NCBI GenBank assembly: GCA_018056765.1
Contig: JAGPFA010000001.1
Coordinates: forward strand, 62,001 to 126,000
Reading direction: 5' to 3'
Length of the DNA stretch: 64,000 nt
Source of the DNA: Syntrophaceae bacterium
Lineage (GTDB): Bacteria > Desulfobacterota > Syntrophia > Syntrophales > Smithellaceae
Below the pieces are notes generated by a model. It saw nothing but the letters and a program-made list of their open reading frames with translations, made no database searches and had not been told where the DNA came from. The translations under genes were made by a program, and so were the position numbers. Position 1 is the stretch's first letter. Each line of letters opens with the position of its first letter. This document shows, piece by piece, positions 1 through 8,134 of the stretch.

Positions 1-538
1 CCTGCGGGGCATCAAGTTTCTGAATAGGTCGCGCCGGGTTGCCGGCAATTAGAGAATGAGGTGGCATCGATCTCATGACTACAGACCCCGCCGACACGAT
101 GCAGCCCTCTCCTATGGTGACTCCCGATGTGATCGTCACACGGGCGCCGATCCAGCAACCATCTCCGATGACTATTGGCTCCCCGAAAGTCTCTCCAGCA
201 CGTTTTTCCGGTGCCCCCCTTTCATGAGTGCCGGTGACAATCAGAACTTGCGGGGCAATGCGGACATTATTGCCAATGGTAACTTGAGCGAGCGCATCAA
301 TATGGGATTGTCCGAAGATGAACGAGTTGTCCCCGATGAAAATGTGTTTGTGGTACTGGATATAAATATGTTTTTTTATTTTGCATTTCTTTCCACAGTT
401 CAAGCCAAACAGTCGCGCTATATAAGGTCGTACATAAGAATTGGAAAAACTGTCGTCAGGAGGAAGATTTATAATAAAATTGACAAATGCAGGATAAAAG
501 CCCTTCAAATAAGCTATCAGCTTATGCTTCAGAGACAT
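1..538 (-). CDS. Hexapeptide-repeat O-acyltransferase (WcaF/maltose acetyltransferase type), 3' end outside window
   Basis: Reading down from an ATG at 538 preceded by an AGGAGG ribosome site, an open frame runs uninterrupted off the left edge (about 179 residues seen). From about residue 66 it is built of left-handed beta-helix hexapeptides (IGDNSF, IGNNVRIA, IGDGCWIGARV, IGEGCIVSAGSVV) and ends with the family signature LIAGNPARP. The catalytic-type His lies in TGTHE near residue 104. Such enzymes move acetyl groups from acetyl-CoA to sugars. Lying downstream of the polysaccharide genes, it probably decorates the exported polymer or its lipid-linked intermediate. The acceptor sugar cannot be read from sequence. 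Confidence 0.85.
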   Translation of the reverse strand, partial: MSLKHKLIAYLKGFYPAFVNFIINLPPDDSFSNSYVRPYIARLFGLNCGKKCKIKKHIYIQYHKHIFIGDNSFIFGQSHIDALAQVTIGNNVRIAPQVLIVTGTHERGAPEKRAGETFGEPIVIGDGCWIGARVTITSGVTIGEGCIVSAGSVVMRSMPPHSLIAGNPARPIQKLDAPQ

Positions 539-684
539 TTTGCCTCCTTATAAAAACTTAAAAGAGCCGATGATCAAAGCACCTTGATGATTGACTGTGC
601 CCAAATACAGCTCCGCCCCCTCGGTTACATATGTGTTGCCGAGAAGCTTTGATAACATTTATGCAACTTGTTTTTGCCGCATAT

Positions 685-714
685 TTGAACAATATTACAT
701 ATAATATTGTTCAA
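685..714. promoter_or_regulatory. Perfect 13-bp inverted repeat
   Basis: Arms TTGAACAATATTA and TAATATTGTTCAA are exact complements around a CATA loop. The repeat sits in the AT-rich 211-bp space between the FemAB-like gene and the acyltransferase. There is no long T-run, so it is not a classic terminator. It could be an operator for the acyltransferase gene or an RNA-stabilising hairpin. Confidence 0.55.
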
Positions 715-749
715 TAATTTACAATGTTTAATAGCAAGTCAGGCTTTTT

Positions 750-1787
750 TCAGCCCACGTGGCGGTACAAAATTCTGCCTGCGGTTTTTAAAATGGGAAC
801 AGGCAGTTTTGAGATAATATTTTGTAGTTTTCCGGGGATTACTTTATCGCTTCCGCGGAATGAATTTTTACTAAAGTCATACCTGTAGTATTGAATTTTA
901 TATGGTTTTGCTCCCCATCCGTCTTTGAACTGCATAAGCCCTTTGTGATGAGGCTCGGTGCGGCCGAATTGCAATTTTTCGAAACCCTTGTCGCAACAAT
1001 GCTTGATTGCCTCCCACATTACCAGGTTGTTTGCCCGTAGCTGGAGGTGGCGCTTATCTGACGCTCCGTATTTGTAGATTACTTCATTGCCGAAATGCAG
1101 GTACACATTGGCGGCAATAACCTGTTTGCCGATGGAAGCCGTGGCAATGAATCCCATATTTTGCTCGATGACCTTGTCCTGTAAAATTCTGAAAAACCGG
1201 TCCGGCTGTGGCGGCAGGCCATGGTCCCTGCGGGTTAAAACATTGAGGCGGCAAAACTTTTTCATGGCATCCAATGAGGTGGATACGTTGATTTCCACCC
1301 CCTTAGCGGAAGCTTTTTTTAAGTTTCGGCGCGTTGAGTCACGCATCAGTGACAACAGCCTGTCATGTCCCGGCCGCAGGTCGAGCTCATGCCCCCAATA
1401 AACTCCGGAAGAGGGCATTCGCTCCAGATATGTGGCACCTCCCCTAATTTCCAGATACTTCCAGCGGCGCCCGCGGCCCAGCTCAAGTACCTTGTCCAGG
1501 AGCGCTTTAAAGCTCTCTGCATTAGCGGCCAGGGGTTCACAAAAGTCGGTGAAGGGCAGGCAGACGCCTCTTTTGCCGGTCAGCATACTCTTTACTTCCA
1601 TTAGGGGAAGCAGATCCGCAGGGCCGCTGTTGTGGTTTCCACACAGATATAGCGGCTGATAATTATAAGCGGCAGTCAAGACTTCTGCCCATTGTGCCGT
1701 ATGAAAAAAGGAATGGCCTGCTGTTTGCACAAGCAGGTCATTCCAGTTAGTTGTCTCCAAAGGATTGACAACAAGAATGTCAGGCAT
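750..1787 (-). CDS. FemAB-like aminoacyl/acyltransferase (GNAT fold), XrtA-type EPS locus
   Basis: 345 residues resembling the FemAB-related proteins that accompany exosortase/PEP-CTERM polysaccharide loci. FemAB proteins carry two GNAT-like folds and transfer aminoacyl groups to lipid-linked precursors. The role in EPS loci is not established. Visible features are the N-terminal SFFHTAQWAEVL segment and the C-terminal GNAT-like stretch from about 225 (VYLHFGNEVIYKYGAS, then LVMWEAIKHCCDKG and FGRTEPHHKGL). Its ATG overlaps the end of the upstream aminotransferase by eight bases (ATGCCTGA), which points to translational coupling. The protein has no signal peptide. Confidence 0.8.
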   Translation of the reverse strand: MPDILVVNPLETTNWNDLLVQTAGHSFFHTAQWAEVLTAAYNYQPLYLCGNHNSGPADLLPLMEVKSMLTGKRGVCLPFTDFCEPLAANAESFKALLDKVLELGRGRRWKYLEIRGGATYLERMPSSGVYWGHELDLRPGHDRLLSLMRDSTRRNLKKASAKGVEINVSTSLDAMKKFCRLNVLTRRDHGLPPQPDRFFRILQDKVIEQNMGFIATASIGKQVIAANVYLHFGNEVIYKYGASDKRHLQLRANNLVMWEAIKHCCDKGFEKLQFGRTEPHHKGLMQFKDGWGAKPYKIQYYRYDFSKNSFRGSDKVIPGKLQNIISKLPVPILKTAGRILYRHVG

Positions 1788-2886
1788 AGTACTCTTTTAT
1801 CTGGTCAACAACATAGGTAACCTGTTCGTCGGTCAGTTCGGCAAACATCGGCAGCGACACGTATTCAGCGGCGCACTTCTCCGCAATCGGGAAGCTGCCC
1901 GGTCCTTTATTCATGAATGAATATGCTTTTTGCAGATGCAGAGGCACCGGGTAATGGATGCCGCAGGCAATGCCTTTCCCGTTGAGGTAAGCCATGAACT
2001 TATCTCTTTCTTTTACGCGAACGGCGTATATATGATACACGTGTCTGGCGTATTCCATTTCCATGGGGACGATGATTCCCTCAACAGTGGCAAGTCCTTT
2101 TGTGTAAGCGGCGGCATGTTTCCTGCGTGCGTCGTTCCAGTTGTTGAGATATTTTAATTTGACGCTCAGGACTGCGCCCTGAATGCCGTCCAGCCTTGCG
2201 TTCCAGCCAATGATGTCGTGATAGTACTTCCGGGCCTGGCCGTGATCACGGAACATCCGCATTTTTGCGGCAAGTGCGTCGTCATTTGTGACAATGCCAC
2301 CGCCCTCGCCGTAGGCGCCGAGATTTTTTCCCGGATAGAAGCTGAAACAGCCTGCGATGCCGATAGAGCCGGCACGCCTTCCTTTGTATTCTGCACCGTG
2401 CGCCTGGCAGGCATCTTCAATTACATGCAACCCGTGTTTTTGCGCAATTACCATGATCGGATCCATGTCGGCCGGTTGCCCGAAGAGGTGCACCGGGATG
2501 ATGGCTTTTGTTTTATTGGTGATTGCCCTTTCGATTTCAGCGGGATTCATGTTGTGGGTTATTTCTTCAATATCCACAAATACGGGTGTAGCGCCGGCCA
2601 GCGATATGGCTTCGGCGGTGGCGATGAAAGTATTGGGGGTGGTGATGACCTCGTCTCCTGCTCCAATTCCCAGAGCGACCAGTGCCATCCACAAAGCATC
2701 TGTTCCATTACCAACGCCGATGGCCTGCCCGGTGCCGCAGAATTTAGCGAACTCCTCTTCGAAAGCGGCGACAAATGGGCCTCCGGCAAAGGCCGTATTT
2801 TCAATGACTTTGTTGATGGCCGCATGGACTTCGTCCTTGATGGTTCTGTACTGTGCTTTAAGATCTAAAAATGGAATGTTCATCAT
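1780..2886 (-). CDS. wbpE: DegT/DnrJ/EryC1 PLP-dependent sugar aminotransferase (WbpE/WlbC-like)
   Basis: 368 residues with the full DegT fold. Visible are GVGNGTDAL (phosphate-binding region, about 57-65), VIEDACQAHGA (PLP-pyridine Asp158) and FYPGKNLGAYGEGG with the Schiff-base Lys at about 187. With the adjoining dehydrogenase and N-acetyltransferase it completes the WbpB-WbpE-WbpD set. That set converts UDP-GlcNAc-uronate to UDP-2,3-diacetamido-2,3-dideoxy-uronate, with this enzyme adding the 3-amino group using glutamate. The substrate is inferred from the trio, since the fold alone does not fix it. It overlaps the FemAB-like gene, but a 510-bp repeat-filled gap separates it from the wbpD-like gene. 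Confidence 0.85.
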   Translation of the reverse strand: MMNIPFLDLKAQYRTIKDEVHAAINKVIENTAFAGGPFVAAFEEEFAKFCGTGQAIGVGNGTDALWMALVALGIGAGDEVITTPNTFIATAEAISLAGATPVFVDIEEITHNMNPAEIERAITNKTKAIIPVHLFGQPADMDPIMVIAQKHGLHVIEDACQAHGAEYKGRRAGSIGIAGCFSFYPGKNLGAYGEGGGIVTNDDALAAKMRMFRDHGQARKYYHDIIGWNARLDGIQGAVLSVKLKYLNNWNDARRKHAAAYTKGLATVEGIIVPMEMEYARHVYHIYAVRVKERDKFMAYLNGKGIACGIHYPVPLHLQKAYSFMNKGPGSFPIAEKCAAEYVSLPMFAELTDEQVTYVVDQIKEYYA

Positions 2887-2980
2887 TTTTTTAATTAACC
2901 TTTCCTTGAAGTATTTCGTTGTTCATTTCTATGTCAGCCGTGCTCTGTGTTGCTTTAGTTTTTTACATCTCCTGTATGTC

Positions 2981-3062
2981 CATCCCCGGCCTGCTGAAGC
3001 AGGCCACCCCCGCCGGCCCCCTTCGACAGGCTCAGGGCAGGCTTCGACAGGCTCAGGGTGAA
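2981..3062. repeat. Palindromic core plus two 21-bp CTTCGACAGGCTCAGGG units
   Basis: The segment holds the hairpin core GGCCTGCT-GA-AGCAGGCC with ACCCCCGCCGGC, then one 21-bp unit at 3021-3041 and a second variant unit ending in GTGAAC. The core recurs at 3311-3352 and, inverted, near 25155-25190. The 21-bp unit recurs at 24580-24652. Confidence 0.75.
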
Positions 3063-3076
3063 CGGGGGTAGTGGTA

Positions 3077-3203
3077 TGCGCTTTGCGCCTATCATTAAAG
3101 TGTTTTTCACTCCTGCCGGTTTGGGACAAGTATCGTCATACGGGCGAAGGCCTGACCGCGCGAAATCGGCGGGCCGGTATCCAGGACATCAGGCAGTCTT
3201 CCT
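3077..3203 (+). repeat. Mosaic repeat block B, copy 1
   Basis: The block runs from ATGCGCTTTGCGC through TTTTTCAC, CCTGCCGGT, AGTATCGTCATAC, CGAAATCGG and GGGCCGGTATCCAG. The same ordered landmarks occur on the opposite strand at 25022-25140. Confidence 0.75.
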
Positions 3204-3234
3204 CTATTGTCCCCCTTTGGAGGGGGCAGGGGGA

Positions 3235-3372
3235 GGATGGGAAACGAGGATACAGAAGACAGAAAATAGAAGACAATTTCAAGCCGCTGCTTCCAATGTG
3301 CAAAACATCCACCCCCGGCCTGCTGAAGCAGGCCACCCCCGCCGGCGGGGGACAGTAAGGATGCGCTTCGCG
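3235..3372 (+). repeat. Mosaic repeat block A, copy 1
   Basis: The block starts GGATGGGAAACGAGGATACAG, passes through CAAGCCGCTGCTTCCAATG and the palindromic GGCCTGCT core, and ends GGATGCGCTTCGCG. A nearly identical copy on the opposite strand spans about 25127-25259, with a short internal deletion. Confidence 0.8.
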
Positions 3373-3373
3373 T

Positions 3374-3408
3374 CTCTATCCTTGATCCTTTCGCCTTTAC
3401 CCTTTCAC
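3374..3408 (-). repeat. Heptamer array overlapping the end of the wbpD-like gene
   Basis: Read on the minus strand, five 7-bp units follow the pattern GNNNAAG or close (GTGAAAG, GGTAAAG, GCGAAAG, GATCAAG, GATAGAG). The stop codon at 3397-3399 lies inside the second unit. A related array lies at 24708-24756. Confidence 0.6.
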
Positions 3409-3870
3409 CTGTCTTTTCACCCGGGCCGGGTTGCCGGCCGCGATGGCATTGGCCGGTATGTCTTTGGTAACGACGCTGCCCGCCCCAATAATGGCGTTTT
3501 CGCCGATGGTGACGTTGGCCAGAATGGTTGTACCCGAGCCGATGGAAGCTCCTTTTTTGACGATTGTTGGTTCAACCTTCCAGTCCGCTTCGGTTTGCAA
3601 TTTGCCGTCGGTTGTGGCGCGCGGATAGCTGTCGTTGATAAAGGTGACTCCGTGGCCTACAAAAACTTCATCTTCGATGGTCACGCCTTCGCAGATGAAG
3701 GTATGGCTCTGAATTTTGCAGTTTTTACCTATAAAGGCATTTTTCTGTACCTCGACAAACGCGCCTATTTTGGTGCCGTCACCGATGGTGCATCCGTACA
3801 GGTTGATGAATTTGGACAGTTTTACATCTTTCCCCAATTTTACGTCATCTGCGATGCAAAGGTAGTTCAT
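3397..3870 (-). CDS. wbpD: Hexapeptide N-acetyltransferase (WbpD/WlbB-like)
   Basis: 157 residues starting MNYLCIADDV. This start is chosen because its ATG overlaps the upstream stop codon by four bases (ATGA); in-frame Met codons farther upstream lie inside the neighbouring gene. The protein is almost wholly left-handed beta-helix repeats (LGKDVKLSKFINLYG, IGDGTKIGAFVEVQ, IGKNCKIQSHTFI, IEDEVFVGHGVTFIND, then IGSGTTILANVTIGENAIIGAGSVV) and ends AGNPARVKRQVKG. WbpD-type enzymes acetylate the 3-amino group made by the WbpE partner, using acetyl-CoA. The final codons fall in a 7-bp repeat array, so the C-terminus may have been remodelled. Confidence 0.88.
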   Translation of the reverse strand: MNYLCIADDVKLGKDVKLSKFINLYGCTIGDGTKIGAFVEVQKNAFIGKNCKIQSHTFICEGVTIEDEVFVGHGVTFINDSYPRATTDGKLQTEADWKVEPTIVKKGASIGSGTTILANVTIGENAIIGAGSVVTKDIPANAIAAGNPARVKRQVKG

Positions 3871-4874
3871 ATGTCGATCATCTTTCCCTTGTTGTTGATG
3901 GATTTGCTGGAAGCCTCGAGCATCTTGACATTTTTCAAACCCGCCTTGCCGTCGTTTATGCATTCTCCGCCGTTTTTGACGTAGTCCACAAATTTTTCAG
4001 CCATCAGTCTGAGCGCCTCGGTTGATTCAATTTTAGGAGCCCACATGTCGCCTGAACGGTAGTTGACAAGGAGGTTGTATTTTCCCTCTTTAGTCGTAAT
4101 TTCTACGCCCTTGTCGTAAATTTTTATTTTTTCGTCTGGTTCCAGATCATTCCAGACGAGCATTTTTTTCTCACCGCCGATAAGTGTGGTGCGCACTTTT
4201 ACGGGTGAGAGCCAGTTGACGTTGATGTGGGCGATGATGTTTTCAGGGTAGTAAAAGGTCAGATAGGCAATATCCTCCAGCCCTCGCCCGAAATGCCCGG
4301 CACCGGTGGCCACAACAGCTTCCGGTTTGAGACCGATAACGTAATCCATGATGGCCAGGTCATGGGGCGCCAGATCCCACACTACGTTGACATCGTGCTG
4401 GAAAAGGCCCAGATTGACGCGAATGGAATCAAAATAATACAGGCTTCCCAACACTCCTTCATCGATGAGCTGCCTGATTTTTTTTACGGCACCCGTGTAG
4501 AGAAATGTATGGTCGACCATGATTTTAAGATTTTTCTTTTCCGCCAGGTTGACCAGTTCCTCCGCCTCGGCAACCGTATAGGTGAAGGGTTTTTCCACAA
4601 AAATGCTTTTGCCCGCCTCCAGGGCTTTTTTCCCCAGTTCAAAGTGTGTAAATACCGGGGTGACGATAGCCACCGCGTCCACTTCCGGGTCTTTTATCAG
4701 TTCATCGGGATTTGTTGTCGTTCTGACATGCGGGTATGCTTTTTGTACTTTGTTTTTTAATGTCTCAGAGTTCATGTCGCAGACCATTGTCACTTTGGAA
4801 CCGTTGGCCGTACTGAAGTTGCGAACGATGTTCGGACCCCAATAGCCGTAACCGATTACACCCATACGAATCAT
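3867..4874 (-). CDS. wbpB: Gfo/Idh/MocA-family oxidoreductase (WbpB/WlbA-like, UDP-GlcNAcA 3-dehydrogenase)
   Basis: 335 residues. The N-terminal Rossmann domain has GVIGYGYWGP (about 5-14), the family FVEKPFTYT motif holds Lys95, and DLAPHDLAIMDY contains the catalytic-type His171. WbpB-type enzymes oxidise the 3-hydroxyl of UDP-N-acetylglucosaminuronate, with NAD+ regenerated by 2-oxoglutarate in the well-studied homologue, and hand the 3-keto sugar to the aminotransferase. The stop overlaps the wbpD-like start by four bases. The wbpA-type 6-dehydrogenase needed to make the uronate is not in the window. Confidence 0.85.
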   Translation of the reverse strand: MIRMGVIGYGYWGPNIVRNFSTANGSKVTMVCDMNSETLKNKVQKAYPHVRTTTNPDELIKDPEVDAVAIVTPVFTHFELGKKALEAGKSIFVEKPFTYTVAEAEELVNLAEKKNLKIMVDHTFLYTGAVKKIRQLIDEGVLGSLYYFDSIRVNLGLFQHDVNVVWDLAPHDLAIMDYVIGLKPEAVVATGAGHFGRGLEDIAYLTFYYPENIIAHINVNWLSPVKVRTTLIGGEKKMLVWNDLEPDEKIKIYDKGVEITTKEGKYNLLVNYRSGDMWAPKIESTEALRLMAEKFVDYVKNGGECINDGKAGLKNVKMLEASSKSINNKGKMIDI

Positions 4875-5020
4875 TACAATACACCTCCATGTTTCTTTTC
4901 AGGGATCAACCGCGCGCCGCTGCCGCAGATGACCGCAGGCCTTACTCACAAGATAGCCACGGACGCTAAACGCGGGACGACGATTATTTTGTTTTTTGAA
5001 CTGTTTATTTACTGCTTTAT

Positions 5021-6181
5021 TTACACGGCGCCGGAGCCGCCCAAAACGGCTTTGGGTGTCATAAGTAATATCTTAATGTCCAGCCACAGGCTCCATTCCC
5101 GTATATACTTCAGGTCAAGGCGCACCATTTCGTCAAAAGTTGTGCGGCTGCGGCCCACCACCTGCCACAGTCCGGTAATGCCTGGTTTGCAGGAAAAAAG
5201 ACGGCGACGGTGCCACACGTCGTAAAGCTCGCACTCGTAGGGAATAGGAGGCCGGGGACCGACAAGCGACATATCGCCTTTCAAAACGTTGATTAACTGG
5301 GGCAGCTCGTCGAGGCTGGTTTTCCGTATAAATCTGCCGATGGGGGTAATGCGCGGATCATTGGTTAATTTGAAAACACCCGGTTCTACGGCAGAGTTTT
5401 GCTGCTCGTTAATGAATTTCGCGATATAGGCCTTATGTTCTGAAGCATCATTATCGGCTTTCATGGAACGAAATTTCAGGAAGGAAAAAACTTTTCCGTT
5501 ATAGCCCACCCGGTCCTGACGGAAAAAAACCGGCCCGGGCGAGGTTGCCTTGATGACGATGGCCAGTACCAGAAATATCGGTGAAAATAACAAAAGTCCG
5601 GTCAAACTGCCGGCAATATCGATGCATTTTTTTACTGCCAGCGCAAGATGTCGGCCGATGGTTTTTGGGGCCAGGTCAGGGTAGAGGTTGATATTGAATG
5701 TTTCATCGATGTTTTGGGATACTTTTATTTTCGGGAACAGATGGAAAGAAATAGCGATGTTCTTTACGATATCAGGATCCAGCCGGGTGCAGACACGGGT
5801 ATAAATTTTCTGTATGATGGAATCAACAAAGTTATCCGTATCGATGGGTATTTCCGTGAAGATGATGCCGAAAGTACGTTCTGTTTGATACCATCCGCGA
5901 ATGTCCGTTTCACGAAGTGAAGAGGAAAGAGCTGTTTTGACCAGGCCGATTTCGTCACTGAAGGGGTATTTTTCGGCAAGCCTCGAGACGTCGATGAGCA
6001 GGAGCATGAAGGGGGTTTTCGACCGCTCCGTTCTCATTCTTTCAACTCGCAGCATGTGGCGAAAATGTGTTTCGGTGAAAAAAGAGGGATCCTCTCCGAC
6101 TCTGGGCACAGAAACATTGACCAGATTTAAGCGGTTGTTGTCGCCGAAAGCTTCGTGTGTGCCAACTGTTGAGCTGCCCAT
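5021..6181 (-). CDS. Polyprenyl-phosphate sugar transferase with degenerate GGDEF-like N-terminal domain
   Basis: 386 residues in two parts. Residues about 181-386 are a bacterial sugar transferase (phosphoglycosyl transferase) domain: a membrane re-entrant segment near 187-211, SPGPVFFRQDRVG (214-226), FLKFRSM, TSLDELPQLINVLKGDMSLVGPRPP and KPGITGLWQV. This domain starts a repeat unit by moving a sugar phosphate from a UDP-sugar to undecaprenyl phosphate. Residues about 38-150 resemble a worn GGDEF fold (FRHMLRVERMRTERSKTPFMLLLIDVSRL, LRETDIRGWY, FGIIFTEIP) without the GGDEF signature. The protein lacks the usual multi-helix N-terminal membrane bundle of WcaJ types. That the N-terminal part senses a nucleotide is only inference. 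Confidence 0.85.
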   Translation of the reverse strand: MGSSTVGTHEAFGDNNRLNLVNVSVPRVGEDPSFFTETHFRHMLRVERMRTERSKTPFMLLLIDVSRLAEKYPFSDEIGLVKTALSSSLRETDIRGWYQTERTFGIIFTEIPIDTDNFVDSIIQKIYTRVCTRLDPDIVKNIAISFHLFPKIKVSQNIDETFNINLYPDLAPKTIGRHLALAVKKCIDIAGSLTGLLLFSPIFLVLAIVIKATSPGPVFFRQDRVGYNGKVFSFLKFRSMKADNDASEHKAYIAKFINEQQNSAVEPGVFKLTNDPRITPIGRFIRKTSLDELPQLINVLKGDMSLVGPRPPIPYECELYDVWHRRRLFSCKPGITGLWQVVGRSRTTFDEMVRLDLKYIREWSLWLDIKILLMTPKAVLGGSGAV

Positions 6182-6306
6182 AATATTCTTTCTTACAGAA
6201 CGTTTTTGAATTCTATGGAATTACCTTATAATATTTGCCTGCAACCAAGGATGACGCCTCTTGGCATTTATCTGTAAAATTTGCAAGGTTATTAAGGCGT
6301 TTAACC

Positions 6307-7200
6307 TCATAATTTGCGAGTTTTTTTTATTGTGCCGAAAAAAGTTTTCAGATCATTTAAAAGTATCCCGAGCTTACTTGGCGGCTGTGGCTCCGGGTTC
6401 CCTCTTGCGGAGCGGTAATCGTAGTACTGATATTTAGCGCCAAAATGTTTTTGAGTCATGTTTTTTGTTTTAAATTCAACGTCATTGAGCACAACACCGA
6501 TGATTTTTTCTTTGTCAATGTGTCGGAGGGCCTGTTGAATGGCTTCACGTGGCGTTTCGCCTGCCCTTACCACCAAAATTATGCCGTCGGCCATGAGATT
6601 GAGCACTGCCGGCTCTGTTGTGGCCAGAATGGGGGAAGAATCCAAAACAATATATCGGTCAGCATAGCGCAATTTGAGTTCTTTTATGAGGCCTTTCATC
6701 TTTTCTGAACCGATGAGTTCGACAGGGTTTTCCTGCACGGGGCCACCGGGAATGACACTAAGCTTGTCCACAGCTGTTTTAACCAATAAATCAGGAACTT
6801 CTGCCTCTCCAAGCAGATAGTTGGAAAGCCCCTTTTCCTGGTGCAGACCAAAGAATCTTGAAATAGAGGGGTTGCGAAGATCGCAGTCCACAAGCAAGGC
6901 GTGACTGTGCAATTCCAGGGCGATGATCACGGCCAGGTTTATGGAAATGAGGCTTTTGCCTTCGCTGGGCATGGCGCTGGTCACCATGATTGTTTTATAA
7001 GCTGAAGGGCTGTTGGGCTTAATAATGTGTGTTCGTAACCTTCTGAATTGTTCGGTAACCAGTGAAGATGGTGCAAAAAAAGAGACGAGCTTGTCGTCAA
7101 GGACAGCATGTTCCGGTATTTCGGTTCCAGGAGATTTTTGAGTATCTCTCCCTGTTTTTTCCCGTTCCAGCTTTTGCAGAGCATCAAACATTCTGCCCAT
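6307..7200 (-). CDS. CpsD/CapB-type tyrosine autokinase of the EPS system
   Basis: 297 residues. The bacterial tyrosine-kinase P-loop is VTSAMPSEGKS (73-83), the A' motif is LLVDCDLRNPS (102-112) and the Walker B is YIVLDSSP. The C-terminus has a small tyrosine cluster (YQYYDYR) rather than a long Tyr-rich tail. These cytoplasmic kinases work with Wzz/GNVR-type co-polymerases to control chain length and export, which matches the chain-length gene two positions upstream. The N-terminal MGRMFDALQKLERE is typical of the exosortase-associated subgroup. The gene lies six bases after the ExeA-like ATPase. Confidence 0.9.
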   Translation of the reverse strand: MGRMFDALQKLEREKTGRDTQKSPGTEIPEHAVLDDKLVSFFAPSSLVTEQFRRLRTHIIKPNSPSAYKTIMVTSAMPSEGKSLISINLAVIIALELHSHALLVDCDLRNPSISRFFGLHQEKGLSNYLLGEAEVPDLLVKTAVDKLSVIPGGPVQENPVELIGSEKMKGLIKELKLRYADRYIVLDSSPILATTEPAVLNLMADGIILVVRAGETPREAIQQALRHIDKEKIIGVVLNDVEFKTKNMTQKHFGAKYQYYDYRSARGNPEPQPPSKLGILLNDLKTFFGTIKKTRKL

Positions 7201-7206
7201 ATCGTA

Positions 7207-8133
7207 TTAGCTCCAAAATTTATCGAGAGTTTGTACTACAAAAGCTGACAAAAGTAAAAGTAATAATACCGCGAAAACTATCAGCGATCGCGTTATTACT
7301 TTTCTTCTTTTTGATGTGCCCGGTGGGGTAATATCCATCTCCTGCGCTGTTTTTTTAATAATATCACTGGTTATTCTCTTTTGTTCTGACGAAAAACCGG
7401 TAAGAAGGGCATTGTCGCACAGAATATTGATCAGCCTGGGTATGCCGCCGGAGTAGCGATAAATTTCTCTGACGGCGTCGTTGGAAAAAACGGTTAAGTT
7501 TCGCGAGCCGGCTCGTTTTAGTCGATATGAGATGTATTGCCTTGTTTCGTCCAGGCTAAGGGGACGCATATGGTAGCGGACGGTAATTCTCTGCTTTAAA
7601 GGCTTGAAGTCCGGCATGTTGAGAATCTGACTGAGCTCCGGCTGCCCCAGTAAAATTACGTGCAGAAGTTTGAATTTGGCTGTCTCCAGATTGGTCATGA
7701 GCCTCACTTCCTGCAGAAGCTCAGGTTCCATACAATGGGCCTCGTCGATAATTAAAAACACCTTTTCATGTTTGGCGAAACATTTTAAAAGAAAGCTGTG
7801 CAAAGCCGCGATGGAGTCACCTCTGGATTTCATACCCGAGGTGTCAATCCCCAGGTCTTTACAAACGAAATGCAAAAAATCATCCCGATCCATCAGGGGA
7901 TTGAAAATATAGCAGGTTCGCACATTTCCGTCGATATTGCTCAGCAGCTTGTGAACCAGTGTTGTTTTTCCTGTGCCGGCTTCGCCGGTGATCACACTAA
8001 AGCCCTTGCCCTCATGAATGGCGTATTGCAGCGAGGCAAGCCCCTCCTGATGAACCTCGCTGAGGTAAACATAGAAGGGATCAGGTGTTATTTCGAAAGG
8101 TCTTGCTTTAAAACCGTAGAATTTCTTATACAT
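7207..8133 (-). CDS. ExeA/MSHA-type AAA ATPase with C-terminal membrane helix (XrtA-associated)
   Basis: 308 residues opening MYKKFYGFKARPFEITPDP, the hallmark of ExeA-like ATPases. Walker A is GEAGTGKTT (50-58), Walker B is KVFLIIDEAH (124-133), and a sensor-like arginine follows in GGIPRLINILCD. A hydrophobic helix near 282-303 anchors the C-terminus, with only a few residues beyond it, so there is no peptidoglycan-binding domain as in GspA-type relatives. In exosortase EPS loci this ATPase sits between the GNVR and kinase genes, exactly as here. Its precise job is unknown. One base separates it from the GNVR gene. Confidence 0.88.
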   Translation of the reverse strand: MYKKFYGFKARPFEITPDPFYVYLSEVHQEGLASLQYAIHEGKGFSVITGEAGTGKTTLVHKLLSNIDGNVRTCYIFNPLMDRDDFLHFVCKDLGIDTSGMKSRGDSIAALHSFLLKCFAKHEKVFLIIDEAHCMEPELLQEVRLMTNLETAKFKLLHVILLGQPELSQILNMPDFKPLKQRITVRYHMRPLSLDETRQYISYRLKRAGSRNLTVFSNDAVREIYRYSGGIPRLINILCDNALLTGFSSEQKRITSDIIKKTAQEMDITPPGTSKRRKVITRSLIVFAVLLLLLLSAFVVQTLDKFWS

Positions 8134-8134
8134 A

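Larger units (their letters stand above)
2887..3396. other. Intergenic gap filled with dispersed repeats inside the EPS gene cluster
   Basis: No credible gene is present. The gap contains a palindromic core plus two 21-bp units (2981-3062), mosaic repeat blocks B and A (3077-3203 and 3235-3372) and a heptamer array (3374-3408). All of these repeat types recur at 24.5-25.3 kb. The neighbouring genes otherwise overlap or nearly touch, so the repeats look like later insertions. Confidence 0.7.

Noticed and set aside
56-553. Plus-strand open frame of 165 codons at the left edge
   Set aside because: The minus strand reads as a clear hexapeptide acyltransferase with a good ribosome site. The plus frame has no recognisable motif.
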